Assembly: GCA_964636945.1 (NCBI GenBank)
Contig: CAZWVH010000017.1
Span: forward strand, 1 to 45,712
Length of the DNA: 45,712 bases
Reading direction: 5' to 3'
Source: CAZADA01 sp964636945
GTDB taxonomy: Bacteria > Pseudomonadota > Alphaproteobacteria > Caulobacterales > Maricaulaceae
A program made the position numbers and the translations under genes. Every line of letters begins with the position of its first letter. Within the stretch, counting starts at the first letter, position 1. The notes beneath the pieces were generated by a model. The model was given only the letters and a program-made list of their open reading frames with translations. It was not told the DNA's origin and did not search any database. Positions 1 to 8,296 of this stretch are shown in pieces.

Positions 1-51
<51 letters not shown>

Positions 52-765
52 CCAAAAGAGCCCGGCGACGGGCAAGCGATTTTCACGTTTATCTTTGACG
101 CCGCTGAGGAGTCATTTGATCAAGACGGCGATACCATCTCTGGACCCGACTTTGAAAAGACAGAGCTTTCCGTCTATTTTGAGCATGGATTAACTGAACG
201 CCTGACCTTTGTCGCCAAACCCGTTTTGCAATATGTACGCATTGAAGAAGAGCTATCCACAGACGAGGCCTTCGGTTTCGGCAGCTCTGAGCTGGGCTTG
301 CGGTGGTTGGCGTTACGGCCGCGCCCTGGCGCCGTCGCCTCAGTGCAAACGAGTTTGCTCATCCCCGGCGAAGCTGAAAACGCGACCATCGAACCGCTTG
401 GCGAGGGCGGATATGGAGCTGAAGTGCGAGGATTTTTGGGACAGGGCTGGTCGCATGGATTTGTTGAGCTCCAGGCGGCTTGGCGTGACCGGGCGGACGC
501 TGATAGTGGCGAGGCGCGCCTGGATTTGACGTTGGGCGCGCGTCCCCATGATCGGGTATTGTTATTGGCCCAGTCTTTTTCTTCCTGGGGGCTTGAGGAT
601 CGTGGGCCAATCGATGCTCGCTATCAGAGCCACAAGCTTCAGCTGTCTGCGGTCGCAGATCTTTCGGAACGCTATTCGATCCAGGCGGGGGCGTTTACCA
701 CCGTGGCCGGCCGGGATGTGGTGCAGGAAAACGCGGGTCTCGTGGCGCTTTGGGTGCGCTATTGA
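52..765 (+). CDS. Outer-membrane beta-barrel-like protein, 5'-truncated
   Basis: An open frame runs from the poly-C edge to a TGA at 763-765, giving about 237 residues with no start visible. The protein alternates short polar turns with amphipathic stretches (for example ELSVYFEHGLTERLTF and SVQTSLLIPGE) and ends in an aromatic WVRY. This is the pattern of a small outer-membrane barrel with a terminal aromatic residue. I do not recognise a precise family; a putative transporter-type barrel is a guess. It converges with the cytochrome gene on the other strand, and the two overlap by 7 bases at their stop codons. Confidence 0.6.
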   Translation, partial: PKEPGDGQAIFTFIFDAAEESFDQDGDTISGPDFEKTELSVYFEHGLTERLTFVAKPVLQYVRIEEELSTDEAFGFGSSELGLRWLALRPRPGAVASVQTSLLIPGEAENATIEPLGEGGYGAEVRGFLGQGWSHGFVELQAAWRDRADADSGEARLDLTLGARPHDRVLLLAQSFSSWGLEDRGPIDARYQSHKLQLSAVADLSERYSIQAGAFTTVAGRDVVQENAGLVALWVRY

Positions 766-1214
766 GCATCGCTTTGGGTCGTTTCGTATAGCAAGTAGGC
801 AATGAGATCCCGCCGTTCTTCAGGGTCATCAACGCCGAGAAAGCGCATGTTGTTGCCCGGCAAGAATATACTGGGATTGGCTAGCCAATCATCGAGACGC
901 TCTGGGGTCCACTCAAAATCAGCGGCCTCAAGCGCTGGCGAGTATGTGAACCCCGGCGCGACGCCAACCTCTCGTCCAAAAACGCCACCCAGATTGGGGC
1001 CGACACGATGCGCCCCGCCCGAACCCAGATTGTGACAGGCGCTACATGTGCGGAAAGCTTGCCGTCCCGACGCGTAATTGGCGTTTGAATATGGTTCGGG
1101 TAACTCGGCGAACCGGCTATCCTCCGAGGGAGCGGCGGCCGTTTCGGAGCCGCCGCCGCAACCACCGAGCGCTAAGCCGAAACCGATACAGATCAGTCGC
1201 ACACACGAATTCAT
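759..1214 (-). CDS. c-type cytochrome lipoprotein
   Basis: This 151-residue protein is probably a membrane-anchored class I cytochrome c acting in periplasmic electron transfer. The chosen ATG gives an N-terminus with a hydrophobic segment and a lipobox-like LALGGC ending at Cys19, so lipid anchoring is likely. The heme-attachment motif CSACH lies at residues 57-61, and a Met in GNNMRF towards the C-terminus is the likely sixth ligand. The sequence GPNLGGVFGREVG matches the mitochondrial-type cytochrome c fold. A longer frame from 1385 exists, but its extra N-terminus looks non-coding. The physiological partner cannot be told from context. Confidence 0.85.
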   Translation of the reverse strand: MNSCVRLICIGFGLALGGCGGGSETAAAPSEDSRFAELPEPYSNANYASGRQAFRTCSACHNLGSGGAHRVGPNLGGVFGREVGVAPGFTYSPALEAADFEWTPERLDDWLANPSIFLPGNNMRFLGVDDPEERRDLIAYLLYETTQSDAQ

Positions 1215-1491
1215 GAGGTTCTGGACCCAGTATTGCCGGTAATCCCCATCGCAATTCCAACCCATTCGCCGCCAAGCGCCGATGCGCTTAAGCGTCGCAT
1301 CACACATTAGCTGAGCGCAAAAGCCGCAATTTTTCTTGATGGCGTAGGGGCGACTGTCCGCCGTCCCAGCCGACTGACATTCCATTTTAAGCCAACATCA
1401 ACTATCCCGCTGGAATGATTTTTGCTGATCAGCGTGCAAAATCGACGCACGCTGAGCATGATTGGCGGGTTTGGGTGAGGGATCGGGCGCA
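1215..1491. other. Divergent intergenic region, cytochrome / manC-type gene
   Basis: About 277 bases lie between two divergently transcribed genes and presumably hold both promoters. I see no convincing -35/-10 pair, strong dyad or small gene. A GAGG at about 1476-1480 is the likely ribosome-binding site for the GTG at 1492. Confidence 0.5.
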
Positions 1492-3735
1492 GTGAAAATT
1501 ATTCCGGTGATCATGTGTGGGGGCTCCGGCACACGCCTGTGGCCAGCTTCTCGTCCAGAGCGACCCAAGCAATTTATCCCGTTATTGGGCGCGCAAAGCC
1601 TGTTTGAGCAAACGCTGGAGCGGGTGTGCGCATTGTCTGATTTGGAGCATGTGCTGGTTGTCACGGGCACGGCCCATGCGCGTTGGGTTGCACAGCAAAG
1701 TCAAGGCGCCTCGTGCGCTGTGAGTGTTCTGCTCGAACCGGAGCCGCGCGATTCAGCGCCGGCCATCGCCGCCGCCGCCCATTGGATCGCCGCACGCTAT
1801 CCCGACGCGGTGGCGGTGTTTGTGGCGTCAGATCATCACATTCCCGACACGGCGTCATTTTGCCAGGCAATCGCCACGGCGGCGGCTGCCGCACAAGGCG
1901 GACGCATTGTGACGTTGGGCGTGGCGCCCACACACCCCGCCACGGCCTATGGCTATATCAGCCCGGTCCGCGAAGGGGCGCATGGCGCTGTAAAACCGGT
2001 TGAAGCATTTGTGGAAAAACCGAACGCCGCCAAAGCCGCCGCCTACATCGACGCTGGCTATCTTTGGAACAGCGGCAATTTCATCGTTTCCGCCGCCACC
2101 ATCATCGATCAGCTGGAGCGCTACGCTCCGCAAGTGAGCGCCAGCGCTCGCGAGGGCGTAGCCACCGCCGTGCGCGGCCCTGGAGGCTGGGTGCTTGGCG
2201 AAGCGTTTCGTTTAGCGCCAAAAATCTCCATCGACTTTGCTGTCATGGAAAAAACTGACCGTGCGTCCGTGGCGCCGATTGATTTGTCATGGTCTGACTT
2301 GGGCGCCTGGGATTCGGTCTGGAGCGCATCGAAGCTCGACCCAAATCAGAACACAACGACAGGTGATGTGATCTTGGACAGTGTGTCCAATAGCGTCATC
2401 CAATCCGCGCCAGGCATGGTTGTCGCCGCTGCGGGCGTCTCCAATGTCGCCATCATTGCCGAACCTGACGCGGTCTTGGTGTGCGCCACGAACGCCTCAC
2501 AGTCGGTCAAGGGAATGGTCGACGCACTCAAAGCGCGCCAAGCGCCCCAAGCCTGCGCGCGTAAAGTCGCCGTCGCGGATCAATTGGCCGAGTGGACCCA
2601 GCGTTATCACCATTGGTTATTCACCAGCGCGCTTCCCGTCTGGTGGTCGCTTGGCGGCGATCACCAGGGATGGGGCTTTCATGAAAGCCTGCATCAAGAT
2701 GGCCGAGGCACGGGTGAAGCACGCCGAGCGCGCGTCCAAGTGCGCCAGACCTTCGCTTACGCCCAAGCAGGCGCCATGGGGTGGTCAGGGCCCTGGAAGG
2801 CTGCGGTCAACCATGGCCTCGATGGATTTTTCGCCACCTACCAACGGCCCGATGGCTTGTTTCGAACGTTGGCGGCGGCCGATGGCGCGACCATGGACGA
2901 CACCGCGAAACTCTATGACCAAGCTTTCGTGTTGTTGGCCTTGGCGGCCTCCCGGGACGCGCGGCCCGATGCGCAATCGCGCGCGTTGGCGCTGCTGGAC
3001 ACGGTTGAACGCCAGATGCGCCATTCGGCGGGCGGCTTCAAAGAGGCCGGATCTCACCCCTTTCAAGCCAATGCGCACATGCATTTGTTCGAAGCCGCCA
3101 TGGCGTGGCGTGAGGCCGGCGGCGATCAACACTGGTCCGCGCTCGCTGAAGAGGTCGCCGCCCTCGCCATGGATAAATTCATCGATCCTGATCTGGGCGT
3201 GCTGCGTGAGTTCTTTGATGAGCATTGGCGTCCCGCTCCAGGCGCGGACGGACGCCGTGTGGAGCCGGGGCATTTGTTTGAATGGGCTTGGCTCTTGACC
3301 CGCTGGGCGCGCATGTCCGGGGATCAACGGGCGCAATCCATGGCGCGCCGTCTGTTCGAGTCCGGTCTGAACAGTGTGGATGCGGCCCGTAATGTGGCCG
3401 TGGACGCCTATGATCTGGAGCTGGGCGTGACTGAGCCCCAGGCCCGCCTATGGCCGCAAACCGAGCGCTTAAAAGCGGCGCTAATCCTCAGCGAAGATGA
3501 GGAAAACCCGGATGGTCCCTATGCCAGCGAAGCCGCGTCGGCGGCCGAAAGCCTGTGGCGCTATCTGGAGATGGACACGCCGGGCCTATGGCGCGACAAA
3601 CTGTTGGCCGATGGACAATTTGTGGACGAGACCGTCACCGCCAGCACATTCTATCACCTCATCACAGCAGTGGACGCCCTGATGGCGGCGCGAATCACGC
3701 ATCGTGAACCCGTCCACACCGTCCACACGGCTTGA
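1492..3735 (+). CDS. Mannose-1-phosphate guanylyltransferase fused to AGE-type isomerase
   Basis: This bifunctional protein of about 747 residues probably makes GDP-mannose from sugar phosphates. Residues 1 to about 350 form a GT-A nucleotidyltransferase: the signature GGSGTRLWPASRPERPKQF is near the start, followed by DHHIPD, FVEKPN, LWNSGNFI and WSDLGAWDS. Residues from about 365 to the end are an (alpha/alpha)6-barrel of the N-acylglucosamine 2-epimerase/phosphomannose isomerase type, with RQTFAYAQAG, NAHMHLFEA, EPGHLFEWAWLL and RLWPQTERLKA. The usual ManC/AlgA partner is a cupin isomerase, so the second half is the unusual feature. GTG 1492 was preferred over an upstream TTG at 1462 because GAGG lies about 11 bases ahead and homology begins at once. 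It likely feeds the polysaccharide genes downstream. Confidence 0.88.
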   Translation: MKIIPVIMCGGSGTRLWPASRPERPKQFIPLLGAQSLFEQTLERVCALSDLEHVLVVTGTAHARWVAQQSQGASCAVSVLLEPEPRDSAPAIAAAAHWIAARYPDAVAVFVASDHHIPDTASFCQAIATAAAAAQGGRIVTLGVAPTHPATAYGYISPVREGAHGAVKPVEAFVEKPNAAKAAAYIDAGYLWNSGNFIVSAATIIDQLERYAPQVSASAREGVATAVRGPGGWVLGEAFRLAPKISIDFAVMEKTDRASVAPIDLSWSDLGAWDSVWSASKLDPNQNTTTGDVILDSVSNSVIQSAPGMVVAAAGVSNVAIIAEPDAVLVCATNASQSVKGMVDALKARQAPQACARKVAVADQLAEWTQRYHHWLFTSALPVWWSLGGDHQGWGFHESLHQDGRGTGEARRARVQVRQTFAYAQAGAMGWSGPWKAAVNHGLDGFFATYQRPDGLFRTLAAADGATMDDTAKLYDQAFVLLALAASRDARPDAQSRALALLDTVERQMRHSAGGFKEAGSHPFQANAHMHLFEAAMAWREAGGDQHWSALAEEVAALAMDKFIDPDLGVLREFFDEHWRPAPGADGRRVEPGHLFEWAWLLTRWARMSGDQRAQSMARRLFESGLNSVDAARNVAVDAYDLELGVTEPQARLWPQTERLKAALILSEDEENPDGPYASEAASAAESLWRYLEMDTPGLWRDKLLADGQFVDETVTASTFYHLITAVDALMAARITHREPVHTVHTA

Positions 3736-3787
3736 GCGCACCGCTTCCGCCCATCAGTTGGACGCCGTTCAGACCTCGCCTTGACGG

Positions 3788-3800
3788 CGCCATAATGGCG
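3788..3800. promoter_or_regulatory. Short perfect palindrome upstream of murA
   Basis: CGCCAT and ATGGCG flank a single A, giving a 13-base dyad about 60 bases before the murA start and just after a TTGACG hexamer. It may be an operator or a transcript hairpin. There is no T-run for a terminator, and the functional assignment is weak. Confidence 0.25.
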
Positions 3801-3859
3801 GTGTGACCCTTTGTGCTTCGTGTCCGGGCGGTCAGCAACCAACGCGTCAGGAGTAGTGC

Positions 3860-5137
3860 ATGGACGTCATCCGCATCATCGGCGGCGCGCCTTTAAACGG
3901 CGCTATCCCCATTTCTGGGGCGAAGAATTCCGCACTCAAACTCATGGCCGCCGCGATTTTGACGCAAGACGAAGTAGTGCTTCACAATGCGCCGCGGCTC
4001 GCCGATACGCGTTTCATGGGCCAATTGCTGGCCAATTTGGGCGTAGAAGCCCATGAGGAGGCCGGAGCGCGATTGCGCATTCACGCTGCCAAGATTGACT
4101 CCACCACCGCGCCGTACGACCTGGTGCGGAAAATGCGCGCCACATTCAATGTCCTCGGACCACTACTGGCGCGCGAAGGGCGCGCTCGGGTTTCCCTACC
4201 CGGTGGCTGCGCAATCGGCGCCCGCAAGGTCGACCTCCATCTCAAAGCGTTCGAAGCCATGGGGGCGACCATTGAACTTGACCGAGGTTACGCCGATGCG
4301 CACGCGCCAAATGGACTGAGGGGAAGCCACATCGCATTTCCATTTAAATCTGTGGGCGCAACGGAACACACAATGATGGCCGCCACATTGGCGAACGGGG
4401 AGACGGTGCTGGAAAACGCAGCGTGCGAACCTGAAATTGTCGATTTGGCGGATTTCCTCAACGCGATGGGCGCACAAGTGGCTGGAGCGGGAACTGACGT
4501 GATCACGATCACAGGCGTGTCGCGTCTGAACGGTGTGGAGTACGCAGTGGTGCCTGATCGCATTGAAACCGGCACATTCGCGCTTGCTGTGGCCGCTGCG
4601 GGCGGTGACGTCACACTTAAAGGCGCGATCGCCGATCACAATGCGGCTCTTTGGGAGCGGATGCGCGCCGCTGGCGCCGAAGTCAGCGTCACCAATGAGG
4701 GTGTGCGCGTGGCTCGAAATGGCTCCGACATTATTGGCGTTGATGTGACGACGGAGCCCTACCCGGGCTTTCCCACAGACCTTCAGGCGCAATTCATGGC
4801 GTTCATGGTTCAAGCCGATGGCGTATCGCGCATTACCGAAACCATTTTCGAGAACCGTTTCATGCATGTGCCGGAATTGGCGCGCATGGGCGCTGACATC
4901 ACAGTGCATGGCCACGAAGCGGTGGTGCGCGGTGTGGATACAATGCGCGGCGCACCGGTCATGGCAACGGACCTGCGGGCTTCGGTGTCGTTGGTGATCG
5001 CTGGCCTCGCAGCCGAAGGCGAGACTGAAGTGAACAGGGTGTATCATTTGGACCGTGGATTTGAGCGGCTTGAAGAAAAGCTCTCGGCGTGCGGCGCGCA
5101 GATTGTGCGGCAGTCCGAACTTGTCGACGCCCATTAA
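3860..5137 (+). CDS. murA: UDP-N-acetylglucosamine 1-carboxyvinyltransferase
   Basis: MurA transfers enolpyruvate from PEP to UDP-GlcNAc, the first committed step of peptidoglycan synthesis, in the cytoplasm. The 425-residue length is normal for the family. The N-terminal GGAPLNGAIPISGAKNSALKLMAA and the loop GGCAIGARKVDLH are diagnostic; Cys117 in that loop is the fosfomycin-sensitive catalytic cysteine. The C-terminal half carries DLRASVSLVIAGL and the ending HLDRGFERLEEKL. The ATG at 3860 is preceded by AGGAG. In many alphaproteobacteria murA is directly followed by DUF2948 and hisD, but here three unrelated genes intervene. Confidence 0.97.
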   Translation: MDVIRIIGGAPLNGAIPISGAKNSALKLMAAAILTQDEVVLHNAPRLADTRFMGQLLANLGVEAHEEAGARLRIHAAKIDSTTAPYDLVRKMRATFNVLGPLLAREGRARVSLPGGCAIGARKVDLHLKAFEAMGATIELDRGYADAHAPNGLRGSHIAFPFKSVGATEHTMMAATLANGETVLENAACEPEIVDLADFLNAMGAQVAGAGTDVITITGVSRLNGVEYAVVPDRIETGTFALAVAAAGGDVTLKGAIADHNAALWERMRAAGAEVSVTNEGVRVARNGSDIIGVDVTTEPYPGFPTDLQAQFMAFMVQADGVSRITETIFENRFMHVPELARMGADITVHGHEAVVRGVDTMRGAPVMATDLRASVSLVIAGLAAEGETEVNRVYHLDRGFERLEEKLSACGAQIVRQSELVDAH

Positions 5138-5240
5138 CGCCGTTCAAAACTCTACTGATTTCATTGCACAGCTGGCCTCACATCCGTGACTCAATTATGG
5201 CTGCGTGTGCGTAAAAGCGGTGTTTCCCAATGAGGCGATT

Positions 5241-5738
5241 GTGCCAAATTTAAGCACTGAGATGATCAATAGCTTAGGTGCGACCGCGGCGCTGGTTGTG
5301 ATCGTATTGCTGTTGCGGTTTGCGATCGGCATGGCGCTGATGCGCGGGGACGNNNNNNNNNNNNNNNNNNNNNNNNNNNNNNNNNNNNNNNNNNNNNNNN
5401 NNNNNNNNNNNNNNNNNNNNNNNNNNNNNNNNNNNNNNNNNNNNNNNNNNNNGGACGTGGATCGGGCCCTTGCTACCGCCGTCGAAGCGCAGGACGAAGA
5501 AACCTCACGCCATCAGGAATTGGCCAAGCGGTTCTATTCCCTGGCCGAGCGGCGCTCGGGCATCGCGGCGCCGCCGATTGATGGGTCCGTCGCATTGCGA
5601 ACAACAGGGGATGGCTTGCCATTGTTGTCCGTCACGATCGTCTGTCCGCCCGCAGAGGCCGCGGCAGCCGAAACCCGGATCACCCAGGGGGTTTTGCGTA
5701 ACGCATACTCGGCCACGTTCGAGCCCGCTCATGTTTGA
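5241..5738 (+). CDS. MscS-like mechanosensitive channel, interrupted by an assembly gap
   Basis: The N-terminal fragment has one clear transmembrane segment (LVVIVLLLRFAIGMALMRGD). The 100 N then hide an unknown length. The C-terminal fragment (VDRALATAVEAQDEET to SATFEPAHV) resembles the cytoplasmic tail of MscS-family channels that act in osmotic release. The assignment rests on that two-part resemblance and is moderate. That both sides share a frame across the gap may be coincidence, since 100 N often marks a gap of unknown size. GTG 5241 is preferred because GAGG lies 5 bases upstream; ATG 5262 is the alternative. The 3' end overlaps the antiporter gene by 8 bases. Confidence 0.5.
   Translation: MPNLSTEMINSLGATAALVVIVLLLRFAIGMALMRGDXXXXXXXXXXXXXXXXXXXXXXXXXXXXXXXXXXDVDRALATAVEAQDEETSRHQELAKRFYSLAERRSGIAAPPIDGSVALRTTGDGLPLLSVTIVCPPAEAAAAETRITQGVLRNAYSATFEPAHV
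5353..5452. other. Assembly gap (100 N)
   Basis: Exactly 100 undetermined bases, a conventional length for a gap of unknown size. The true missing sequence probably holds the core of a channel gene and might hold more. Confidence 0.98.
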
Positions 5739-6684
5739 CGGCGTGCTCGTTATCGTCGGCTTAGGCCTGCTGTTTGCTGGCGGCGAGGCGCTTGTGCGCG
5801 GTGCTGTGGGCGTGGCTAAGCGTCTGGGATTATCGCCGGCCTTGATCGGCGTGACGCTGGTCGGCTTTGGCACATCAACACCTGAATTGGTCACCAGCGT
5901 CAGCGCCAGTTTGGCTGGGTCCTCCGGCATTGCGATGGGCAATGTCGTCGGCTCAAATATCGCCAATATTCTTCTCATTCTCGGTGTGTCAGCGGTAATC
6001 GCGCCCATTGTTTTCGATCGTGCCGTGTTGCGGCGCGACGGCGCTGCACTGGTATTGGCGACCCTGGTTTGCATTGGGGTCATTGTCATTGGCGGGGTCG
6101 GTCGGGTGGTTGGCTTCGTGTTTGTGATCGCCCTTGTGGCCTATATCTCCATGGCCGTCATTGCTGAGCGAGCGGCGGCAAATGGCGCGGGAGAACAGGC
6201 GGCTGGCCATGTGTCCCCGCCCCGTGGTCTGGCAAAGTGCAGCTTCTTTTCGCTATTGGGCATTGGTCTTGTGGTCGTCGGAGCCCATGCCCTGGTCACA
6301 GGCGGATCGGGGATTGCCGCCACCTTTGGCGTGCCCGAGGCAGTGATCGGCTTGACGATTGTGGCGGTGGGCACGTCTTTACCCGAATTGGCCACTTCGT
6401 TTGTGGCAGCCCGCCGCGGGGAATCGGGGATAGCCCTGGGAAACGTGTTGGGGTCAAACGTCTTTAACGTGCTCGCCGTGTTGGGGATAACCGGCTTGAT
6501 CGCCCCGCTTTCAACTCCGCCGCAGATTGCAGGCTTCGACGTCTGGGTGATGGCCGCAGCGACGGCCGCACTTGTCGGATTGGCATTGACCCGTCCTGGA
6601 CTGTCGCGACCAGCAGGCGTCGTATTTCTTATCGCCTATGCCGCCTATATCGGATGGCTTGCTGTATTGTCGGGCGTTATTTGA
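5731..6684 (+). CDS. Calcium/sodium antiporter, CaCA family
   Basis: This 317-residue inner-membrane exchanger resembles E. coli YrbG. It has two inverted alpha repeats: GFGTSTPELVTSV with GNVVGSNIANILLILG in the first half, and AVGTSLPELATSF with GNVLGSNVFNVLAVLG in the second. The acidic residues of the two PEL motifs are the expected cation ligands. About ten hydrophobic segments are visible. The ATG at 5731 overlaps the preceding stop within ATGTTTGA, so translation is probably coupled to the channel gene, and both proteins may serve ion homeostasis. Confidence 0.92.
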   Translation: MFDGVLVIVGLGLLFAGGEALVRGAVGVAKRLGLSPALIGVTLVGFGTSTPELVTSVSASLAGSSGIAMGNVVGSNIANILLILGVSAVIAPIVFDRAVLRRDGAALVLATLVCIGVIVIGGVGRVVGFVFVIALVAYISMAVIAERAAANGAGEQAAGHVSPPRGLAKCSFFSLLGIGLVVVGAHALVTGGSGIAATFGVPEAVIGLTIVAVGTSLPELATSFVAARRGESGIALGNVLGSNVFNVLAVLGITGLIAPLSTPPQIAGFDVWVMAAATAALVGLALTRPGLSRPAGVVFLIAYAAYIGWLAVLSGVI

Positions 6685-6758
6685 GGCGAACAATATATTG
6701 ACGCCGAATGATTGCGCGCCATGTCTATGGTGAACACCGTTAACTCTTTTGGTGATTT

Positions 6759-7790
6759 ATGTCGGCTCAGCCTCAAGATCTGGTATTGGTCACTGGCGCA
6801 ACAGGCTTTCTCGCTTCGCATGCGGTCCTTGCTCTGCAAGACCATGGCTTTGCGGTGAGAGGTACGGTGCGATCGCTCAATCGACGCGCACCATTGCTCA
6901 AGACCTTATCTGACTATGCTGGCCGAGAGGTGGACCTGGATCTCAAGGCGGCGGATCTAAATTCGGACGATGGTTGGGACGACGCCGTTGAAGGCTGCCG
7001 TTATGTGCTGCATGTCGCTTCACCATTCCCCGCCAAGCCCCCGAAGCGTCCAGAGGACTTGATCAATCCGGCCCGAAATGGGGCGCTACGGGTGTTAAGG
7101 GCTGCTGACCGCGCAGGGGTGGAGCGGGTGGTCATGACATCATCAACCGCTGCGATTTCCTATGGCTGGGGCAAAGACCGGCCAAGTCTTCTCAGTGAAA
7201 CTCATTGGTCAAATCCCGATAATTTGGAGGACAACTCGGCATATACGAGATCGAAAACCATCGCGGAACAAGCGGCTTGGGATTTTTATCAAAGTGAAGC
7301 GCGTTTGCTGGATCTGACCGTTGTCAATCCTGGCGCGATCCTTGGGCCGCTGATGAGCAGCGACGTATCGACTTCGATTTCGCTTGTCACTCAAGTGCTG
7401 CAAAAGCGCTTGCCGCGTGCGCCGCGTCTTAGTTTTCCCATTGTGGATGTGCGCGATGTCGCGGATCTGCACATCCGGGCCATGTTGGCGCCCGAGGCGA
7501 AAGGCGAGCGATTTATTGCGGCTAATGAAACACTTTGGTTTGCTGATGTGCTGGCGATTTTGGATGAGGCGTATCCGGAACGCAAACTGCCAAAGGGCGA
7601 ACTGCCCAATTGGGTGGTGCGATTGGCGGCCCAATTTAACCCCGTGCTCAAACAGATTGCTGTGGAGCTCAATCAATATCGCGAAGTGACATCGCAAAAG
7701 GCGAGAGACGATCTTGGCTGGTCGCCAAGGCCGGCGAAAGAGGCGATTCTGGCCTCCGCCGAGAGCGCCATTCGTTTGGGACTTGTTTGA
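6759..7790 (+). CDS. NAD(P)-dependent epimerase/reductase, extended SDR
   Basis: A 343-residue cytoplasmic oxidoreductase of the dihydroflavonol-reductase/aldehyde-reductase branch of extended SDRs. The Rossmann motif VTGATGFLASH sits at the N-terminus. The catalytic pair is Tyr162 and Lys166 (YTRSK), preceded by VMTSSTAAISYG. VVNPGAILGP is typical of this branch. It probably reduces a carbonyl compound with NADPH, but the substrate cannot be read from sequence. A GGTGA lies a few bases before the ATG. It stands alone between the antiporter and DUF2948. Confidence 0.85.
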   Translation: MSAQPQDLVLVTGATGFLASHAVLALQDHGFAVRGTVRSLNRRAPLLKTLSDYAGREVDLDLKAADLNSDDGWDDAVEGCRYVLHVASPFPAKPPKRPEDLINPARNGALRVLRAADRAGVERVVMTSSTAAISYGWGKDRPSLLSETHWSNPDNLEDNSAYTRSKTIAEQAAWDFYQSEARLLDLTVVNPGAILGPLMSSDVSTSISLVTQVLQKRLPRAPRLSFPIVDVRDVADLHIRAMLAPEAKGERFIAANETLWFADVLAILDEAYPERKLPKGELPNWVVRLAAQFNPVLKQIAVELNQYREVTSQKARDDLGWSPRPAKEAILASAESAIRLGLV

Positions 7791-7843
7791 TAAGTACGCG
7801 CTCAGACTTGCAACTGGTGGCTCACGCACGTAGATCGCATTTC

Positions 7844-8296
7844 ATGTCTGTTCCTTATCCCGATGCGCTACGGCTTTTGGCTGAAGATTCTGAGGACCTA
7901 GAAGTGGTCTCAGCAGCGCTCCAGGACGCGTTGCTCAAACCATCTGAGATTGAGTTTGACCCAAGAACACGCCAAATGACGGTCGCACTGGTGCGTTTTC
8001 GTTGGGAAACACGCGCGCGAGGAACGCCGCAAAGGGTGGCCGCAGGACTTCAGATCAATGGTGTGACCAGTGCAAAATCCATGGGAGTGGACCGCAAGGA
8101 GGATACACCTCTGCCATTGTTGGCCATCCAATTTGAGCCGGACGATCAGCCGCCGGGCGGTCGCCTTTCCCTGACGCTTGCGGGAGATGCAAAAGTGGTG
8201 CTGGACGTGGAGTGTTTGGAGGTCGTCCTGGCCGATATTTCTAGGCCGTGGCCGGTGCGCAGCCGCCCAGATCACCGCAAGGATGAACCTGCGTGA
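7844..8296 (+). CDS. DUF2948 family protein
   Basis: A 150-residue protein of a conserved alphaproteobacterial family of unknown function normally encoded just before hisD. Recognisable traits are ALRLLAEDSEDLEVVSAALQDAL, the middle NRFRWE-like segment (here VRFRWETRARG), LLAIQFEP and LTLAGDAKVVLDVECLEV. No catalytic motif, signal peptide or membrane segment is visible. ATG 7844 was chosen because family similarity begins there; an upstream in-frame start at 7787 would add an unconvincing 19 residues. It overlaps hisD by 4 bases (GTGA), so the two are translationally coupled. Confidence 0.8.
   Translation: MSVPYPDALRLLAEDSEDLEVVSAALQDALLKPSEIEFDPRTRQMTVALVRFRWETRARGTPQRVAAGLQINGVTSAKSMGVDRKEDTPLPLLAIQFEPDDQPPGGRLSLTLAGDAKVVLDVECLEVVLADISRPWPVRSRPDHRKDEPA

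Noticed and set aside
2381..3298. 305-residue plus-strand frame inside the fused mannose enzyme gene
   Set aside because: Its composition (Arg, Pro, Trp, Ser) is that of an out-of-frame reading, and the fused enzyme's motifs cover the whole stretch.
4196..5134. 312-residue open frame on the minus strand opposite murA
   Set aside because: It is rich in His, Arg and Cys with no family features, and murA on the other strand is unambiguous.
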